DNA of 64,000 bases from Epiperipatus broadwayi (GCA_028023455.1 JAQFVV010000152.1:1862001-1926000), one strand, 5' to 3'; positions 44,993 through 59,427 are shown, counted from the stretch's first letter. Numbers and translations are program-made. Notes: generated by a model not told the origin, from the sequence alone.

Positions 44993-47425
44993 TAATAAAT
45001 GATATTAATAAATGATATTTTTATTTTATTATTTAAATAAAAATATAGATTTATTGCTCATTGTGGATTCAACATACCATTAATATTTGGTAAGCAAAGT
45101 GTATGAGGAAATTAACTATTGATTAATAGTTAAAATGGCAATATTTACTTTCTTAGTATTATTATTATGTTTAGTTATTAAATATGGTATCGACATTATA
45201 CGTGTATAAAGATAAGTAGTGTTCAATGCTCTCCAGTTATTATTAAATGAATTGATTCATGATCTAGATATATGCTTTAATGAATGCTTGTTCTTTAAAA
45301 TAATTGTTGCCATTAATCTATTTGTAAACATAAAATTATAATATATTATGATGTTTGTCATGTCCATACTAATTGTTTTTCCATTATTCTTTTTTTTAAA
45401 TATGATTATATCTTAGATTAATGTTTTATTAAGTCGCAGTGTCCCAATGTTAAGTATACTATGCATATGTTGATGTTATATTATTTTTGTATTAGTACCC
45501 TCAATTATTTTACATTGCATTAGGTGAATAATAGATGTTTATTTTAGTCTACTGTGCTTGGTTAGTTCTCATGGGACACCAACATTTTGTTTGGTAATTA
45601 TGTTTAGATTTTTCTATGGATATTTAAACAGTTTTAATATCCATGAGTGCAGTTAAAAAGATGCCAGGATGTTTTGGGTTATTCCAGTTTATGATATAAT
45701 TTAGGCCTTGGTTTATCCACTATGTCACTCTTATTTTGAATCTCATTACTAGCAACACACTATAGACATAGAAATTTTTGGCATGAAATTATATACATTA
45801 CATGTTCTTATTTGTCTGGTTTTGGACTATAGCTTTTTCACCCTAATATATGACTATTATAGATTGATAGAAAGCTGAAGTGATAAGACAAAACAAATAG
45901 GTAATTTTGTCGGTATAATCAAATATTTTTGTTCTGGATATTTTGTAAAATCAAAATAGGTAAATAATGTATTCAATAGGTAAGAATAATTTTTAAAAAA
46001 GGAAATATCTTAAATACAAATGCTGGTGAAATTCATGGGTATAAATGTTTTATACTCCATATAATCAAGAAAGAGAACTAAAGGTTATCTATTTTAATAT
46101 TCATTAATGTTAAGGCTATACCACTTCTAGAGGTAAGGAATTCTAAAAAAAGATTTAATGATCTAGAAGTTTATTACGGTGTATCATTAATATAAGATAT
46201 TTATGATGAGTTATGGTAATTGTTATAATTAATATTCCAAGATATTATTGAGTAGTTGTGAAAATTTAATTGGACTAACATATTTTGTATGTTTGGAAAA
46301 GTTCATGTCTAATTAATGTTATTGGTGAACTGACAATATTTTTCACCATATGTAAAAAAAATGGATTGTGTAAATAAGCTACTCCCAATATTTTTGTAAT
46401 TTTTTAATTATTTATTTTTTACTTTTAAATTTTTTAAAAATTTTGTTGCTATTAAATGTCTAAATAGCAAATCATAATGTATAATTTTATAGATTGTTAG
46501 AATAAATTGTTGTTTTTGTGGCTGAAACTTTAGTTGTCATGTCGCATCATTTCTTTTGTCATCAGTCATTTCAATCAAAAATCACATTTATTTGGATTTT
46601 ACACTAATGAATAAATTAACTTTATGGAAGATGAAAACACTGATTAAATGTATTATTATTTTATTATTCAAATGTCATCTTATTTATACAATTTTTTTTA
46701 TTGTATTTGAAATATTTTAGAAAAGTATCATTATCATAATATTGGACAATTTATCTTCGTAAGAACATACTCATTATTACATCACATATGTTAAGAGATA
46801 ATTAGTATTATGGTTGAAGTTTATTATTATTATTTCAAGATCTAGAATAAACTTGTATAACACTACTTACTTATTTTAAGTAATATAAATAGTGCTGAAT
46901 TTGGTATTTGAACCCAGTTGTATTCAGAGATATAAGATTGAGCTTTCCATGAATATTACTACTATTGTCATAGATTCAAATCTTATTAGTATTATCTTAT
47001 TATATCATCATAAGAAATGATTTATTATTAGTATGATTAATATTTTCAAAGTATGAGGTATAATTCTTATCGTTATTAGTTAAAATACAATAAAATAATT
47101 ATTTCCTGTCACCATTATTATTTGCACAGTAAAACAAAGAAAGTTACACAAATTATTATCATTTACAATTTTATAACAATTGTCATTATTATTTACATTA
47201 GAACTGTATAATATTCATTGTTACATTCATATTATTATTATTTTATTGATTCTGGATGGTTGGATATCAACAAAATCACTTTATCTGGTTCTCAATCATT
47301 ATTTTTTAACAGATAATTTTACCCTGAAGAAATTATAATTAGTAATAGTTATTAAAATTTATATCACATTATTGCTATAATATTACTACTTCCAAATTAG
47401 AGATTATTTTATAACAAATTAATAG
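44993..47425. other. AT-rich non-coding stretch
   Basis: About 2.4 kb without a recognisable gene. Scattered ATT/TTA runs are seen, as is a duplicated ATTAATAAATGATATT near 44993-45016. Confidence 0.55.
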
Positions 47426-47975
47426 ATAGGGGGTTTGAACTCAGACTTTCACATGACCCTCAACTATCCATGATATCTCATACTGCCAACACACATGATC
47501 ATACACATGTTGAAAAGCTAAATAATCACCAATATATTACATGCTAAACCAGCACATTCATCAGTTGGTCCAGATTATCATCTCCCCACATATATACAAT
47601 CAATGCTGAGCTTATATTAATATAGCCAATCTTCATACTTTAATGGACAGACTTCAATCCACTCTACTCCACAACTCTTCAGCCATCCATTTCATTGAAA
47701 ATATGATGATGAAATGCTCAAAGCCCACATTGGTACCAACTTTCTCATCACCTGTCCATTAAAGTATGAAGATTCACTATATTAATATAAGCTGAGCCTT
47801 GATTGATTGTGTATATGTGTGGAGATGATCATCTAGACCAACTGATGAGAGCTGGTTTAACACAAATACATATATTGGTGATTATGTGTGTGATCAGGTG
47901 TGTCAGCAGTATGAGATAGAGTGGATAGTTGAAGGTCATATGAAAGTCTGAGTTCAATCCCCCTATATATTATAT
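47426..47975. mobile_element. Fold-back element F4, arms about 225 bp, hammerhead-like cores
   Basis: Left arm 47426-47650 (ATAGGGGGTTTGAACTCAG ... TACTTTAATGGACAG) and right arm 47752-47975 are reverse complements around a 101-base centre. The left arm on the minus strand (47522-47577) and right arm on the plus strand (47837-47879) each read ACCAA, CUGAUGA, a helix II with GGUUU loop, and UUGGU closing helix I. The GAAA box is mutated in both (GUAA; AAAU), so these copies are probably inactive. No ORF is present. Confidence 0.75.
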
Positions 47976-50900
47976 ATTGGAGTGCAGGTATGAAAAAGCA
48001 TGTACTACAGAAAAAAATCATTAAATAGAATATCATTATTATTATTAGTCACTGATTTATTATTTATGATTCACGGTATTTTTATTATTATTATTGGAAT
48101 CTTTTAATAGTTCAATGCAATTAAATGTGTACTTAGGTATATATTTAATTTTAAAGCATATTTACATATAACCACCACACAGTTTCATGATTAGTTAAAT
48201 TTCCTTATAACAAAAGTTTATTATTATTATCCTATTCTATTAATTATTATTATCATTTATATATCAAACTGAGCTCAGCTTTTTTGTAATATTTGTTAAT
48301 GACAGCAGTGTGAAACATTAATTCTTATTTTCATCATTCTAATTTATTGTTTTAAGGATCATTCGCTTCCCAGCATCAGCAGCATCCTCTTATTCATCTT
48401 TCATCCTTTTCATTTCATTCTTATTAATCTATATTTGGATGTGTAATACTGATATTCTTGATAAGGTGTTTTGCATTTTTTATATATGTATATCATTTTG
48501 TTGTTATTATTATATCACATTTGAACCATTCATATTATGTTTTCATTATATGCTCATATGCTTTTATATTATTGCTTAGCAGAGTTGGTTAGACATTTTA
48601 TTAGAATTAACAGTCATATTATTATTTAGCACTAAAATTTAATCTACAATTTGCAAATGATCTCTTTACTATCACATCTCACTTCACCAATTCTGTTTTC
48701 CCCCCCCCCCCCCTATAAGATATTCTTCAAGTAATTCAAAGAATAATTACAAGCTTAATTAATTATAAAATATATATATATAATCATTCAAAAAAAGCAA
48801 CCACAAACCTCCAAATAAATGATTGAGTATATCAATCTTTAAAATGTTTATTAGATCACTTACATTTTTAAAGGACATACAAGAAATCATCATTAATCAT
48901 CATGATAAATTAGCTGTTGTTTAAGGTAAATTCTGCTTTAATTTAATAATAAAAGAATGATTGCTTTTATGTTTAATAATTTCTGAATAGATAACTGCCT
49001 ACCTAGATTTCTTATTGCTTGGTTTTAATTAATTTTCAGTTATAATCTATGTAGGGATTTTTCATAAGACTTGATTAACTCACACTTGTATTATGTTATA
49101 TGATCATTAATCTGACATTGAAAAAGGTTTTCCATATCTAGTTGTCCAGAACCATTTAAAACTTTTATTGTAGATTATAATGAAGAATGTGATAGTTAGG
49201 TTTTCTTGCAGTTAAGTATTAATAATTAAATCTAACAATTGGTCCTATCGTATATATGTTTGTATGCCCAGTATGACCATTCTATTGCATGACTTTGTAA
49301 ATACTAGCATACCATTATTATTTTGTTATATTAGGAGTGACAGATGATCCTAAAGTATTGTAATAACAAGGTTCTTTTTTGAAGTCTAAATAATTTGAGT
49401 ATATTTATTATTATTATTCTATATTGAGATCTCGCTTATTTGCCTGGAGTAATGGTATCTTTTAAATGTTTAGACTGACCTACATTATGAGGTGTTTTAA
49501 TTCTTTGATTATTGTATGGTTATATTTATTTTGAAATAATTCTCATCGTCCTGCATGCTTAATTTTGAATTAGTTATTCTTGACAGTTAGATGTCCATGA
49601 TTAAAATATTATTCCTAGGTAGAAATGAATCATCTATCTAAAGATAATTACAGCATATGAGATTAACTACACAAAATTGTATTTCAGTGATCTAATTATT
49701 AAAATAGGAAAAACTCTCCATACAGTAGTGACCATGCGATGTTTAGTGTTTTAATCATATTATCTTATTCAAAATGATATCCACATAAGATTTAATTACT
49801 AGGAATGTTCTGAGATAGGCAATAGTTATTAAACCAATATTTGAACTAGTATAGCTGATACTGTAAAAAAATTAATTAACATGTAATAATGAAAACAGGA
49901 TATCCATTAGTCAGTGGACCTAAGATAAAATAATCTCTTATTTTTACCTCATACATAAAGATGCATTTAATTAACACTTTCTCAAATTCATCTGATTTAT
50001 TAGGTTTAAAAGTCACAATCAATAGTAATAAATAAATAAGATTATGTATTTGAACCCTAATTGTGTTAATAGTATTCTGTTGTTTTGGAACTCATGTCTA
50101 TCATGTACTGACATAAACCACACCCTTATCTATATAAACTTCTGCATGGCTTTATTTGTCATGATAATTCATTTTCTTTGTATCAAATGCTTCAAAGTAT
50201 AAGTTTTCCATTGGGCAATAAAATATTATATGTGGTTTGTTATTTAAGATAGATTTGTGATTACAAAAGGTCTTATATATCTCTTCACCCTAGGGGACAA
50301 AAAGGAAATGTGCTGGTGCAATCATTTTTCTGTGACCTACTGAAGGTATTCAATAAGCTGTAGGTAAAAATATTCACTTCTTTTAACATCTGTTGTGATA
50401 CTTATTATGTTATTCATTTCTTTTAACATCTGTTGTGATATTGCATGTGTATATCTTAGAGTTAGATAGAAATCCTCCCTGTTTTTAGGATTGTCAATTT
50501 TCATGTGTTATATACTGATACATTACATAATCAAAAACTTTTTATAATGTGGTATACAAGATGAAACCTCAAATATTAGTTACCTGACCTTGAAGCATCC
50601 ATAATTCTCAGGTGTATAAGGTTATAATTTTTTTATACCAATTACTAGTATGCAGTCATCATCAGGAAAAATAGGGATATACTCCATTGTGAAAAGGGCA
50701 AATTTTGCTTTGTTGCCAGTGTATTGCCTTCCAGGTAGATATTGAAAGAGAATACAAGTGAATCAGAAATGTAAAAGAAAGAAGTGGATAATTTTAAAGG
50801 AATCAGTGAGTACTCATTTGGTGGGATGACCAATTAGGGATGAAGTTTAACAGTTAAAAATAGAATCAAGAATGGAATAAATAATAGTGTAGATGAATAA

Positions 50901-52304
50901 ATGGGATCTGATGTGATCAATCATAAAAATATAATTCCAGAACCTGAAAATAAATCATATAAGGGATAAAGTCTGGAAATCATTTTTAAAGAGTCTAGTA
51001 AAATAGCATATAAGTAATGGCATTAATTGTTTATACCTCTTCTATATGGAATGTAATAAGTGCAACTGCTTCCCTATAGTTGCATATAAGTGCACATATT
51101 ACATTTATTAAAATAGCATATATAAACACTCTGAAATGAACAAACTACTCTGGTGAAAATGATCTTCATAATAATGAAACAAGTTTATGAAGGTTTGACC
51201 TGAAACTAGAAACATATGAAGAATTTAAGGTAGGCTCTAAACCAAATTAAGGAAGATTTAACCAACAACCAAGTGCAACAAATGAAATAGTTGAATAGAC
51301 ATTAGATCCAGTCAAAAGCAAATAAGAAATGACATTAGAGTGAATAAAACAAAACTTCAAAAGTAAATAATGGAGAGGAAACAAGAACTTCAGGAAGACA
51401 AAACGATGCTTAAAGTTTAGGAGAAGCCATAACAAAATTCCAAGAGAACAAATCCAAATTAACACAAAACTTGAAGAAGCCATAAAACAACAGGTGGGAA
51501 TAGCATGCAAAAATGTAGGTCCTGAAATAAATAAAGCAAATTAAAATAGATACAGGGACTAAAACAATGACAAAGGAGTAGCATTTGTGGTAGGTAATGC
51601 TAATCAAAATATAATTCAAAAAGAGTGTACTTATGATCTACAAAGTAAATGTGCCAAAATGCTAAGTAAGGTTTAAATGTAAAATTGAGATATGGAGTTA
51701 TAGCTAAGCCAAGACATCAATCTTAGTAATGTATATAAGCTTAAAGCCAAAAAAAATTAACATTTATCAGGGTGATTGCTATTTCCCTATCATACCCACA
51801 GATACCCCTCCACAAATAGAAAACAAATATATTAAAAAGCTTTTTGATAACATTTTCATATTTATAAGCCACTAATTAAATGCTTTCTCAGTAATAACTA
51901 TTGGACACTTTATGAGATTATTAATATGACAAATCAGCAGGTATCTCAATCATTACTCACTATTACAGATTCATTATACAAAAATATAGATATTTTCACT
52001 TAGAACCTAAATATTTAGATTTTTACAATTAAAATTAATGTAAAAGCTGCAACAACACATAATGAAATGAAATAGCATATGCAAATATTTATCCAATATA
52101 TGGACTGTGTGGGAGATTTGAGAAAACAATAGAACATTTTCTCTATACATGTTCTATTTTACAAATCTATTGACACCTTATCTCAAGAATTATTTGCTTT
52201 CAAATTCCCAGAATTAATTTCATTATTTAAAATATTAAAGAGTTTTTTCTCTCAGATTAGCATTATTACTATTTCATTTCCACTCTTTGGTCTATGAGAT
52301 ATTA
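47976..52304. other. AT-rich non-coding stretch with minor repeats
   Basis: No readable gene in 4.3 kb. I note a C homopolymer at 48700-48713, a lone half of the 12545 fold-back arm at about 49710-49727, and a 40-base tandem duplication with TTTTAACATCTGTTGTGATA at about 50372-50451. Confidence 0.5.
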
Positions 52305-53114
52305 CTAGCTCAATCAAAAAAATAATATAATAAATTGCTGCTATAACTTCTCTGCTAAATTCCCTTTTTAGTAATATAATTAAAAGAAATTGACTGACAA
52401 ATACTAATTTGTAGAATAATTTATTTTAAATAAAATGTTTAATAGAGTTTGGAAACTAATTTTATAAATTTTAAATTAAATATAAACAATGATTTATCAT
52501 TTCAGGCACACACATATTATAATGAAACCATACAATAAAATATAACATAAAGCATTAAATAAATACAAGGCATTTAAACATGTACATAAATAGTTTATTT
52601 TATGCATGCTATAGAGTTCATTTATTAAACTGATTCTGGGATACTTCAAAGATTGCAATGGCTACATCAAATAATATCAGAAATTGGAATAAGAAAATGT
52701 TATTTATTATGTATAGAATTTTGGATGTTCTGTTTCATGTGTGTTTTACCAACCAGTTGGATTTTAGGCTTCTGATGTCATTCTCATGATTACTATTTCA
52801 TGCTACTTCTATTTCAGGCAGTTAGACATTCCTGGTGGCTTTAAATTATTAGATGGGCATTGCTTCTATCAGGAAGACTGCTGATGTTCTGTTGGACTGA
52901 GGCTGGAGTTCATCACAAGTTCCGAAAACTGCTCAACACTGCAGTCGTATAATAGGTGATTGACTTTAGATATGCAAATGACTGATTCTAGATATGTGTA
53001 TGACTGAATGAATTACCTAATTTTTAGCCCTATTTATGTGATGACCTTGTTGTCATTTTGTAAATTAGTTTTTAAACCTGCCAGCCATTTTCATTGTTGA
53101 GAGTTCATATACTG
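52305..53114 (+). repeat. Direct duplication D, copy 1
   Basis: About 810 bases matching 55671-56523 at roughly 85-90 percent by eye, starting CTAGCTCA and ending TCATATACTGC. Shared blocks include AAATTCCCTTTTTAGTAATA, AGAAATTGACTGACAAATAC and CTGAGGCTGGAGTTCATCAC. No conserved reading frame is shared: a possible frame after TTTCAG has a stop here. Confidence 0.85.
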
Positions 53115-53988
53115 CTTTTGATTAAATTCTTTAGATGCCTTTTAATTAAACCTGTTGTTTATGGATATTAATTAGTAGCCATTGCTAATTCCATTTTTAT
53201 GTAGCTTATAAGTATATGCAATCTTTGAGGGAAATTTTTAACTTATACACTTTTATTTATTTTTAATATTTAACTTTTCATTTTTTTAATTTTTCAATAT
53301 ACAACCATTTTTTTATTTAAATACAATCTCTATTCACACACGTGAATATTTATTTTATTTTGAATAAATCAAAAGAGGTTTCCTTTTAATTTTAAGATTA
53401 TTTTTTTAATATTCTAAATTTTCTCAGTTATATACCTCTTGGGCTAACTGTATTTTCTTTTAATAAACTTTCTAAATGCCACTTTCTTAATTTATTCTTA
53501 AGTTTATTTTTTGCCAAGTTAATTTTCTCCTCCGTTAATTAATTTGCAAACACTACTACTGACTTTTAGCAAACTGTTTTAAACTAATAATAAAAACTCT
53601 TTAAACTTTTATAAACAACAACTCTCTCAACTTATCCTGCCTTACATATTATTTATTTATTAAAACATTCATTTTCTTTGATGAAACTTATTTTGCAGTG
53701 ACTTTAGTTATTAGAATTCCAATTTTAAAATCTTTATGTTGTTTATGAAAATTTTTATTTTTAATAATTGTAAACACAATTTTACATAGAGCACTGTTCT
53801 TTAGCAGTACATTAGACTGCTCCCCTGACAAGAATAAAATGTGTCATTTTGACCATTTTATCTCTAATAACTTCTTTAACATATTTTTGAAGAATTTACA
53901 TTGATTTCTATTTATCTAAGTTTACTTTCTTTATATTTGGACTATACATGCTGAGGGAAATTTTCAATTATGCTTTTCTTCTATCTAG
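53115..53988. other. AT-rich non-coding stretch
   Basis: Pyrimidine-rich AT sequence without repeats I recognise. It could be intronic if the exon-like segment at 53989 is real. Confidence 0.45.
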
Positions 53989-54035
53989 GCTGACAACATT
54001 GCTTACAATGATCTTCAGGACAATACTCCTTTTTG
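53989..54035 (+). other. Candidate 47-bp host micro-exon
   Basis: Preceded by a pyrimidine tract ending TTCTTCTATCTAG and followed by GTAAGAT, a near-consensus splice donor. The 47 bases are less AT-rich than their surroundings and open in one frame (ADNIAYNDLQDNTPF). This is the only splice-bounded, element-free coding candidate I found. A single short exon can occur by chance, so it is tentative. Confidence 0.3.
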
Positions 54036-55670
54036 GTAAGATGGATTTTGAAATGAAGTAGATGCAGAGTTTTCTGGCTTATACCAACTTACAGATATGT
54101 GAAACAAAGCTTTGTATTCCAAATCCTACCGGACCTTGGGAAAAGAAAAATATCGCTGCAAATGGCAGGATTCATCTACTGTTCAATTTGACTTATGCTT
54201 TGGAAATAATATGAAAATATAGGGACTCTGCCCCAAACAAGTGATTTGCAGCTTATTTTGGTTGTTCCCATTGTGCATTTTTATATAAGAATACTGGATG
54301 GGCCAAGAACTTTCTGAGTATTCTCACCCTAAGAATATTTTTCCCTGATAGTCTGTTACTGGTACTATTTTCATCCAGCTTACAGCTTTACATTTTTACT
54401 TCTTCTCTAAACCTCAATTCTATCCATCCTACTCTCTTTTCATTCAATTACAATTTTTTATACACTCCTAATGTAACTTAGATTTATTTTATTTATTTAT
54501 TAACCTTTATGAATATTATTTTAAACCATTACAAACATTATTTTAACATATTTGTTTAACTTTCTTTTATTAACCTGCGTGTATGTGAGAAAAAAAACTA
54601 TTTTATTTTATTACATTACTTTATTATTTTTCTTCAGATATTTTATATTTATTTAACCAGATTTTATTCTACATATTTCCATTATTGTATTCGCTTACTT
54701 ATTCTGACCAATATTACTTTAAATCATTAATTTTTACCAATATATTTACAAAGATTCTTCTTATTATTATTATTATTACTAATATGCGCATGAAAAAAAA
54801 TCTTTTATTCTGTGAAGCCTCTATTATTATTTACCAAAAACATTTCTTTTTTAAAAAAAATTATTATTTTAGTTTTAAATAATGAATTCTCTGATTCAGG
54901 TTTATCATCTATGTCAAAAGTTTTTTTTTTTTTGTTAAATTCACAATTCACTTCGGTCCTTTGTTTTCTTTTCATTTTCTATTCCATCCGACTCCAACCT
55001 CTTGACCTTTTTCTCTACTTGTTCTCACTGCCCTAAATCTGCCCAAAATATATAAATGTCTTTACTTCTCTCTTTTCATTTAAAGAAAAATAGTTTCGAT
55101 CAATTCCTTACTTTATATTATACCACTTTACAATTCTTAATTACAATTACACAATCTAGCATTTCTTTGAATATTTCCTTTCTTTAATTTTATTTGACAT
55201 ATGATTAATTAGTCATATGTCAGTTCTGCTCCCACATTGTCAAAAGCCAATTGAACCAGGTGGAATAGATCAATTAGAAACAAAACCTATCATCGAAATT
55301 TTACTCTTTAATAAAATAGAAATTGTGATAAGCAAAATGGTATGACTTACTTTTATACATAAAAAAATATGATACAATTATTTATTATTAATTTGTTCTA
55401 TTTCAATGCAATTTAAAGTACTGCTCCATGCCAGTCCCTTAGGCAGATAATCATAATACCCAGAGGGTACCTACAACCAAGCTGGAACTATATATAAGAT
55501 ACATAATGATGACTACGTTTCAAGGTCACAGATATTCTCAACTGCAAAATTCAACACCTATCGTTCAAAGCCCTTTTTTTGTTTGGAGTAAACTCCAGGT
55601 GCCAGTTAACTACAAGTAGTTAACATGCTCCAAATAACAGTAAACTAATTCAGCATCTAAGAAATCCCAA
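54036..55670. other. Non-coding stretch
   Basis: A GC-richer segment at about 54040-54370 has no long ORF. The rest is AT-rich, with a short ATT run near 54763. Confidence 0.45.
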
Positions 55671-56523
55671 CTAGCTCATTCAAAAGAATCATATAATAAA
55701 TTGCTGCTTTAACTTCTCTGCTAAATTCCCTTTTTAGTAATATAATTAAAAGAAATTGACTGACAAATACTAATTTGTAGAATAATTTATTTTAAATAAA
55801 ATGTTTAATAGAATTTGTAAACTAATTTTATAAATTTTAAATTAAGTATAAACAATGATTTATAATATCTCAGGCACACACATATTATAATAAAACCATA
55901 CAATAAAATATAATATAACTTAAAGCATTAAATAAGTACAAGAATTTAAACATGCAAATAAATAGTTCATTTTATGCATGCTATAGGGTTCATTTATTAA
56001 ACTGACTCTGGGATGCTTCAAAGATTGCAATGGTTACATCAATTGATATCATAAATTGGAATAAGAATGTGTTATTTATTACTTATACGATATTTGATAT
56101 TGTGGCTTCTTGCTGTTTGCTGTTTCATGTGTGTTTTACCAATCAGTTGGATTTTAGGTTTTCTGATGCAGTCCTCACAAGTACTACTCCATTCTACTTC
56201 TATTTCAGACAGGAAGACATTCCTGGAAGCTTCAAAATATTATATGGGCATTGCTTCTATCAAGCAGACTGCCAATGTTCTGTCAGACTGAGGCTGGAGT
56301 TCATCACATGTCCCAAAAACTTCTCAACACTGCATTGTCTTTATTAACAAATACATATAACAGGTGATTGACTTTAGATATGTGAATGACTGATTTTAGA
56401 TATGTGTGTGACTCACTGAATGACCTAATTTTCAACACTATTTATGTGATGACCTTGTTATCATTTTTTTAATTAGTTTTTAAACCCACTAGATATTTTC
56501 ATTGTTGAGAATTCATATACAGC
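55671..56523 (+). repeat. Direct duplication D, copy 2
   Basis: About 853 bases, partner of 52305-53114. It ends TCATATACAGC exactly where the LINE copy B begins, so the LINE boundary and the duplication boundary coincide. Confidence 0.85.
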
Positions 56524-57372
56524 ACAAATAATGAAACTAAATTTAGACACACACAACAATACATTTAACAACATACAAAAAACAATAAGAATTCTACTTC
56601 CAAATGGTACTCCAGAGGCTCTCTTCTCAGAAATGTATATAATGTTAAATAAAATAAATAAAATTGAACTGGACCCAATCTCCAGATATATAGCATATAT
56701 AAATACACTCGTTTAACATAAATCACATTACACAAAAATCTACCCCCTCCCTCAAAATTAATCACATTAGCAGAAGAAATAAATAAAAAGATAATACTGT
56801 CAAAACCAGTCAAGAATAACCAAGCAAATATAATAAAGCTAACAAAGTTATACAATCAAACTTTTGATAAACTCAAGCAATATCTAACAATAAAGAAAAA
56901 AAAATTTGTCTCACACAACAACATACATGGACCCATGGATATATTCATTGGGCTCTAGGTTATCCATCCACAAACAAAGTCCCCATGGCTCTAGAATGGG
57001 AAAAGAGTGACAGCGGGTTATAATATGCTAGACCCTATATACAACTACTTCAAAAAAAAAGCTAACCAACCATAATCATTTCAAACCACTTGCAGACTAT
57101 TTTGGAAAGCCAGAACATAAACACCATTTGAAATAAAAGATTTTGCAATAGTTTTAAACTCAGTTCCAAGCACATGTCAACCAGGGCCACCAGGGATCCC
57201 ACAATTTGTACTGTCACATCTCATCCAATTCACAAATAAATATTTATGCCAACTTTCAAATCAATTATTACAGAAACTATACAATATACAAGGACTATAT
57301 CCAATATCAATGGTTACATTTATTAAAAAACTACAACCAATTTCCACACTACCCAATCTGTGACCAATCTCA

Positions 57373-58335
57373 ATGGAGCCATTGGGGATAAAAATATTGG
57401 AAAAGGTCATAAAGGACAAAATTGAACAATACATAGAAACAATAATATCACAACAACAATATGCAAAAAAGGGGTCAGCTACAGGGCAAGCAGCACTGAT
57501 ATATAAAACAGTAATCAATTCAGTTATTAAAAAGAAACAATATGCACCAATGGTAGTCCGGTTGGATTTTGAAAGTGCTTTTGACTCGGTGTCAATAGAA
57601 ACACTATTGAGCCAGCTAAAAAAAACACAGATACCTAAATCAATATTATATACATTAGGCAATTTGCTTCTAAATAGAGAAATACATATCACGCTCAATG
57701 GAAGATCCACATCATCATTCAATCCCAGCCAATCAATCCCACAAGGTTCTCCACTAAGCACACTGCTATTTACCTTTTATTTAAACCCACTACTAGAGCA
57801 AATCAATAAAAAAATCCAAGGAATTCAAGTACCAAACACAAATACATACATTCCCTGCATAGCTTATATGGATGATGTCACAGTATTTCTAAACTCAAAG
57901 AAGCAAATACATATACTACAGGAAATAATAGAAGACTACACAAAAAAGTTCAAATTAAAAATTAACATCAATAAGTCAGCAGCATGGTCAATATACACAG
58001 GGAAAACAGACACACAAGTTTATCAAGGTAAACCCAGTAATTTTCTGGGTTTTCCTTTCCACTTGGGAATGAGTCAGATGAGAAGGAATATACAAAATAA
58101 GCTCAAAATCGAAGCAGAAAGAATCATAGCATCACTCTCCAGATCATATCTCTCACTCTATGCAAAAGTATCACTGTTTAATCAACTTATAATGACCAAA
58201 ATAACATACTACCTGCCAATAATTATTTTTACAAAACAATTTACAAAGTCAATTAACTCACTCTGTAATAAACTATTATGGAACAGAAAAATAGTAGCAA
58301 TTTCAATAAAGCAACTAAACCAACCAACAAGATAA
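57373..58335 (+). pseudogene. LINE copy B reverse transcriptase core, intact catalytic motifs
   Basis: 320 open residues. MEPLGIKILEKVIKDKIEQY, QQQYAKKGSATGQAALIYKT, VVRLDFESAFDSVSIETLL, SIPQGSPLSTLLFTFYLNPL, and the catalytic IPCIAYMDDVTVFLNSK are all present. The region then continues FLGFPFHLGMSQM. It ends at a TAA (58333-58335) where copy A has Trp. It lacks its endonuclease, so it cannot move by itself, but the RT palm looks chemically complete. Confidence 0.87.
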
Positions 58336-59112
58336 AATGGCCTTGAACTGCATGCAATACAAACTTTCTACACAAAAAACAGTAAATCTACTGATTGCCA
58401 TATTTAGACGTTTCCCAAACATAGAACCAAAACTGGAAATCACACCAACAGACCGACCCCCTCCCACGGATAATTATATAAATACACTATTGATAAGTAT
58501 TAAAAACATTAAAGATAAAATAGCACTGAAGAACCCAATTAAATATACTTATTGGCAAATTCATGATTTTCTATCTCAGAACCAAGAAACAATAATAGGC
58601 TAACAGTACTGGGAATAGATAATAGACAATTACTCAAAAAGTACAAAACATGGTATTTAGAACCTAAATTATTTGACTTTATCCTCAAATTGAATTTAAA
58701 TGCACTACCTACAGCACATTTCATTCGGTTCAGGAGATTTTACCTAAATGTTGATCCAATGTGTGCTTTGTGTCACCAGGAAGAAGAAACACAAGAACAT
58801 TTGATACATCACTGTAGAGGCTTAGAGAAAGTCAGACAACTGATGTTGAATAATTATAGGAAAAGTGAAACCACAATAGAAAAAATGCTAAAAGCATTCA
58901 ACAAAAACAAAATACCAATAATACGTGCAGCAACTTTCAGTATATATGCCTTATGGTGTACTAGATGTGCTTTCACTTTAGGAAACAATCCAAGAAGACA
59001 CCCTAACACATATCACAACAAACTAGAAAAACTTAAGGAAAGGGACAATCTTCTTGCACCACCGGACATTTTTGCTGCCACTTGGTCTCTTTTTAAAATA
59101 AGAGCATTATAA
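58336..59112 (+). pseudogene. LINE copy B ORF2 C-terminal region
   Basis: Continues after the stop through at least two frame changes: KTVNLLIAIFRRFPNIEPKL and NPIKYTYWQIHDFLSQNQE (58370-58600), then NALPTAHFIRFRRFYLNVDP and the Cys-His motif CALCHQEEETQEHLIHHC (58690-58840), and the end IFAATWSLFKIRAL. Residue order matches copy A. Confidence 0.85.
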
Positions 59113-59337
59113 TGGCTAGACCAAATACAACCTCAGGAAAATGGAAAGCCCAAATGAACCCTTAATAAGAACTGAAATACCTAAAACTGTGGGAATTACA
59201 AAAGACTCCAATGGTTAAGAAAAAGAAAAGTATTGCTTTTCTGTGTTTCAAAATGTATCCTAGTATATTATGTTTGATACAATGTATTACCAGATATAAT
59301 ATAACCATTTTTTGCCTAATAAAGTTTGCTTTGAAAT

Positions 59338-59347
59338 GTAGTAGTAA

Positions 59348-59386
<39 letters not shown>

Positions 59387-59427
59387 GAGGAGGAGTAGTA
59401 GTAGTAGTAGTAATAATGATGATGATG

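Larger units (their letters stand above)
56524..59337 (+). mobile_element. 5'-truncated L1/Tx1-like LINE, copy B
   Basis: Relative of the inverted element at 4117-9300. It begins within ORF2 just after the endonuclease, with LNLDTHNNTFNNIQKTIRIL, aligning to NLNIYRNPLTNIQETIRIL in copy A. It runs through RT and the Cys-His region to a stop at 59110-59112, then a 3' UTR with CCTAATAAAGTTTGCTTTG and a trinucleotide tail. It is less damaged in RT than copy A but has stops and frameshifts before and after the RT core. Confidence 0.88.

Noticed and set aside
51247-51619. Minus-strand hydrophobic ORFs
   Set aside because: They are AT-rich translation noise with many Phe and Leu and no family features; the opposite strand is not coding either.
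56030-56347. A 105-residue frame in duplication copy 2 as a host exon after TTTCAG
   Set aside because: The other copy has a stop and mostly amino-acid-changing differences in the same frame, so there is no sign of selection on protein.
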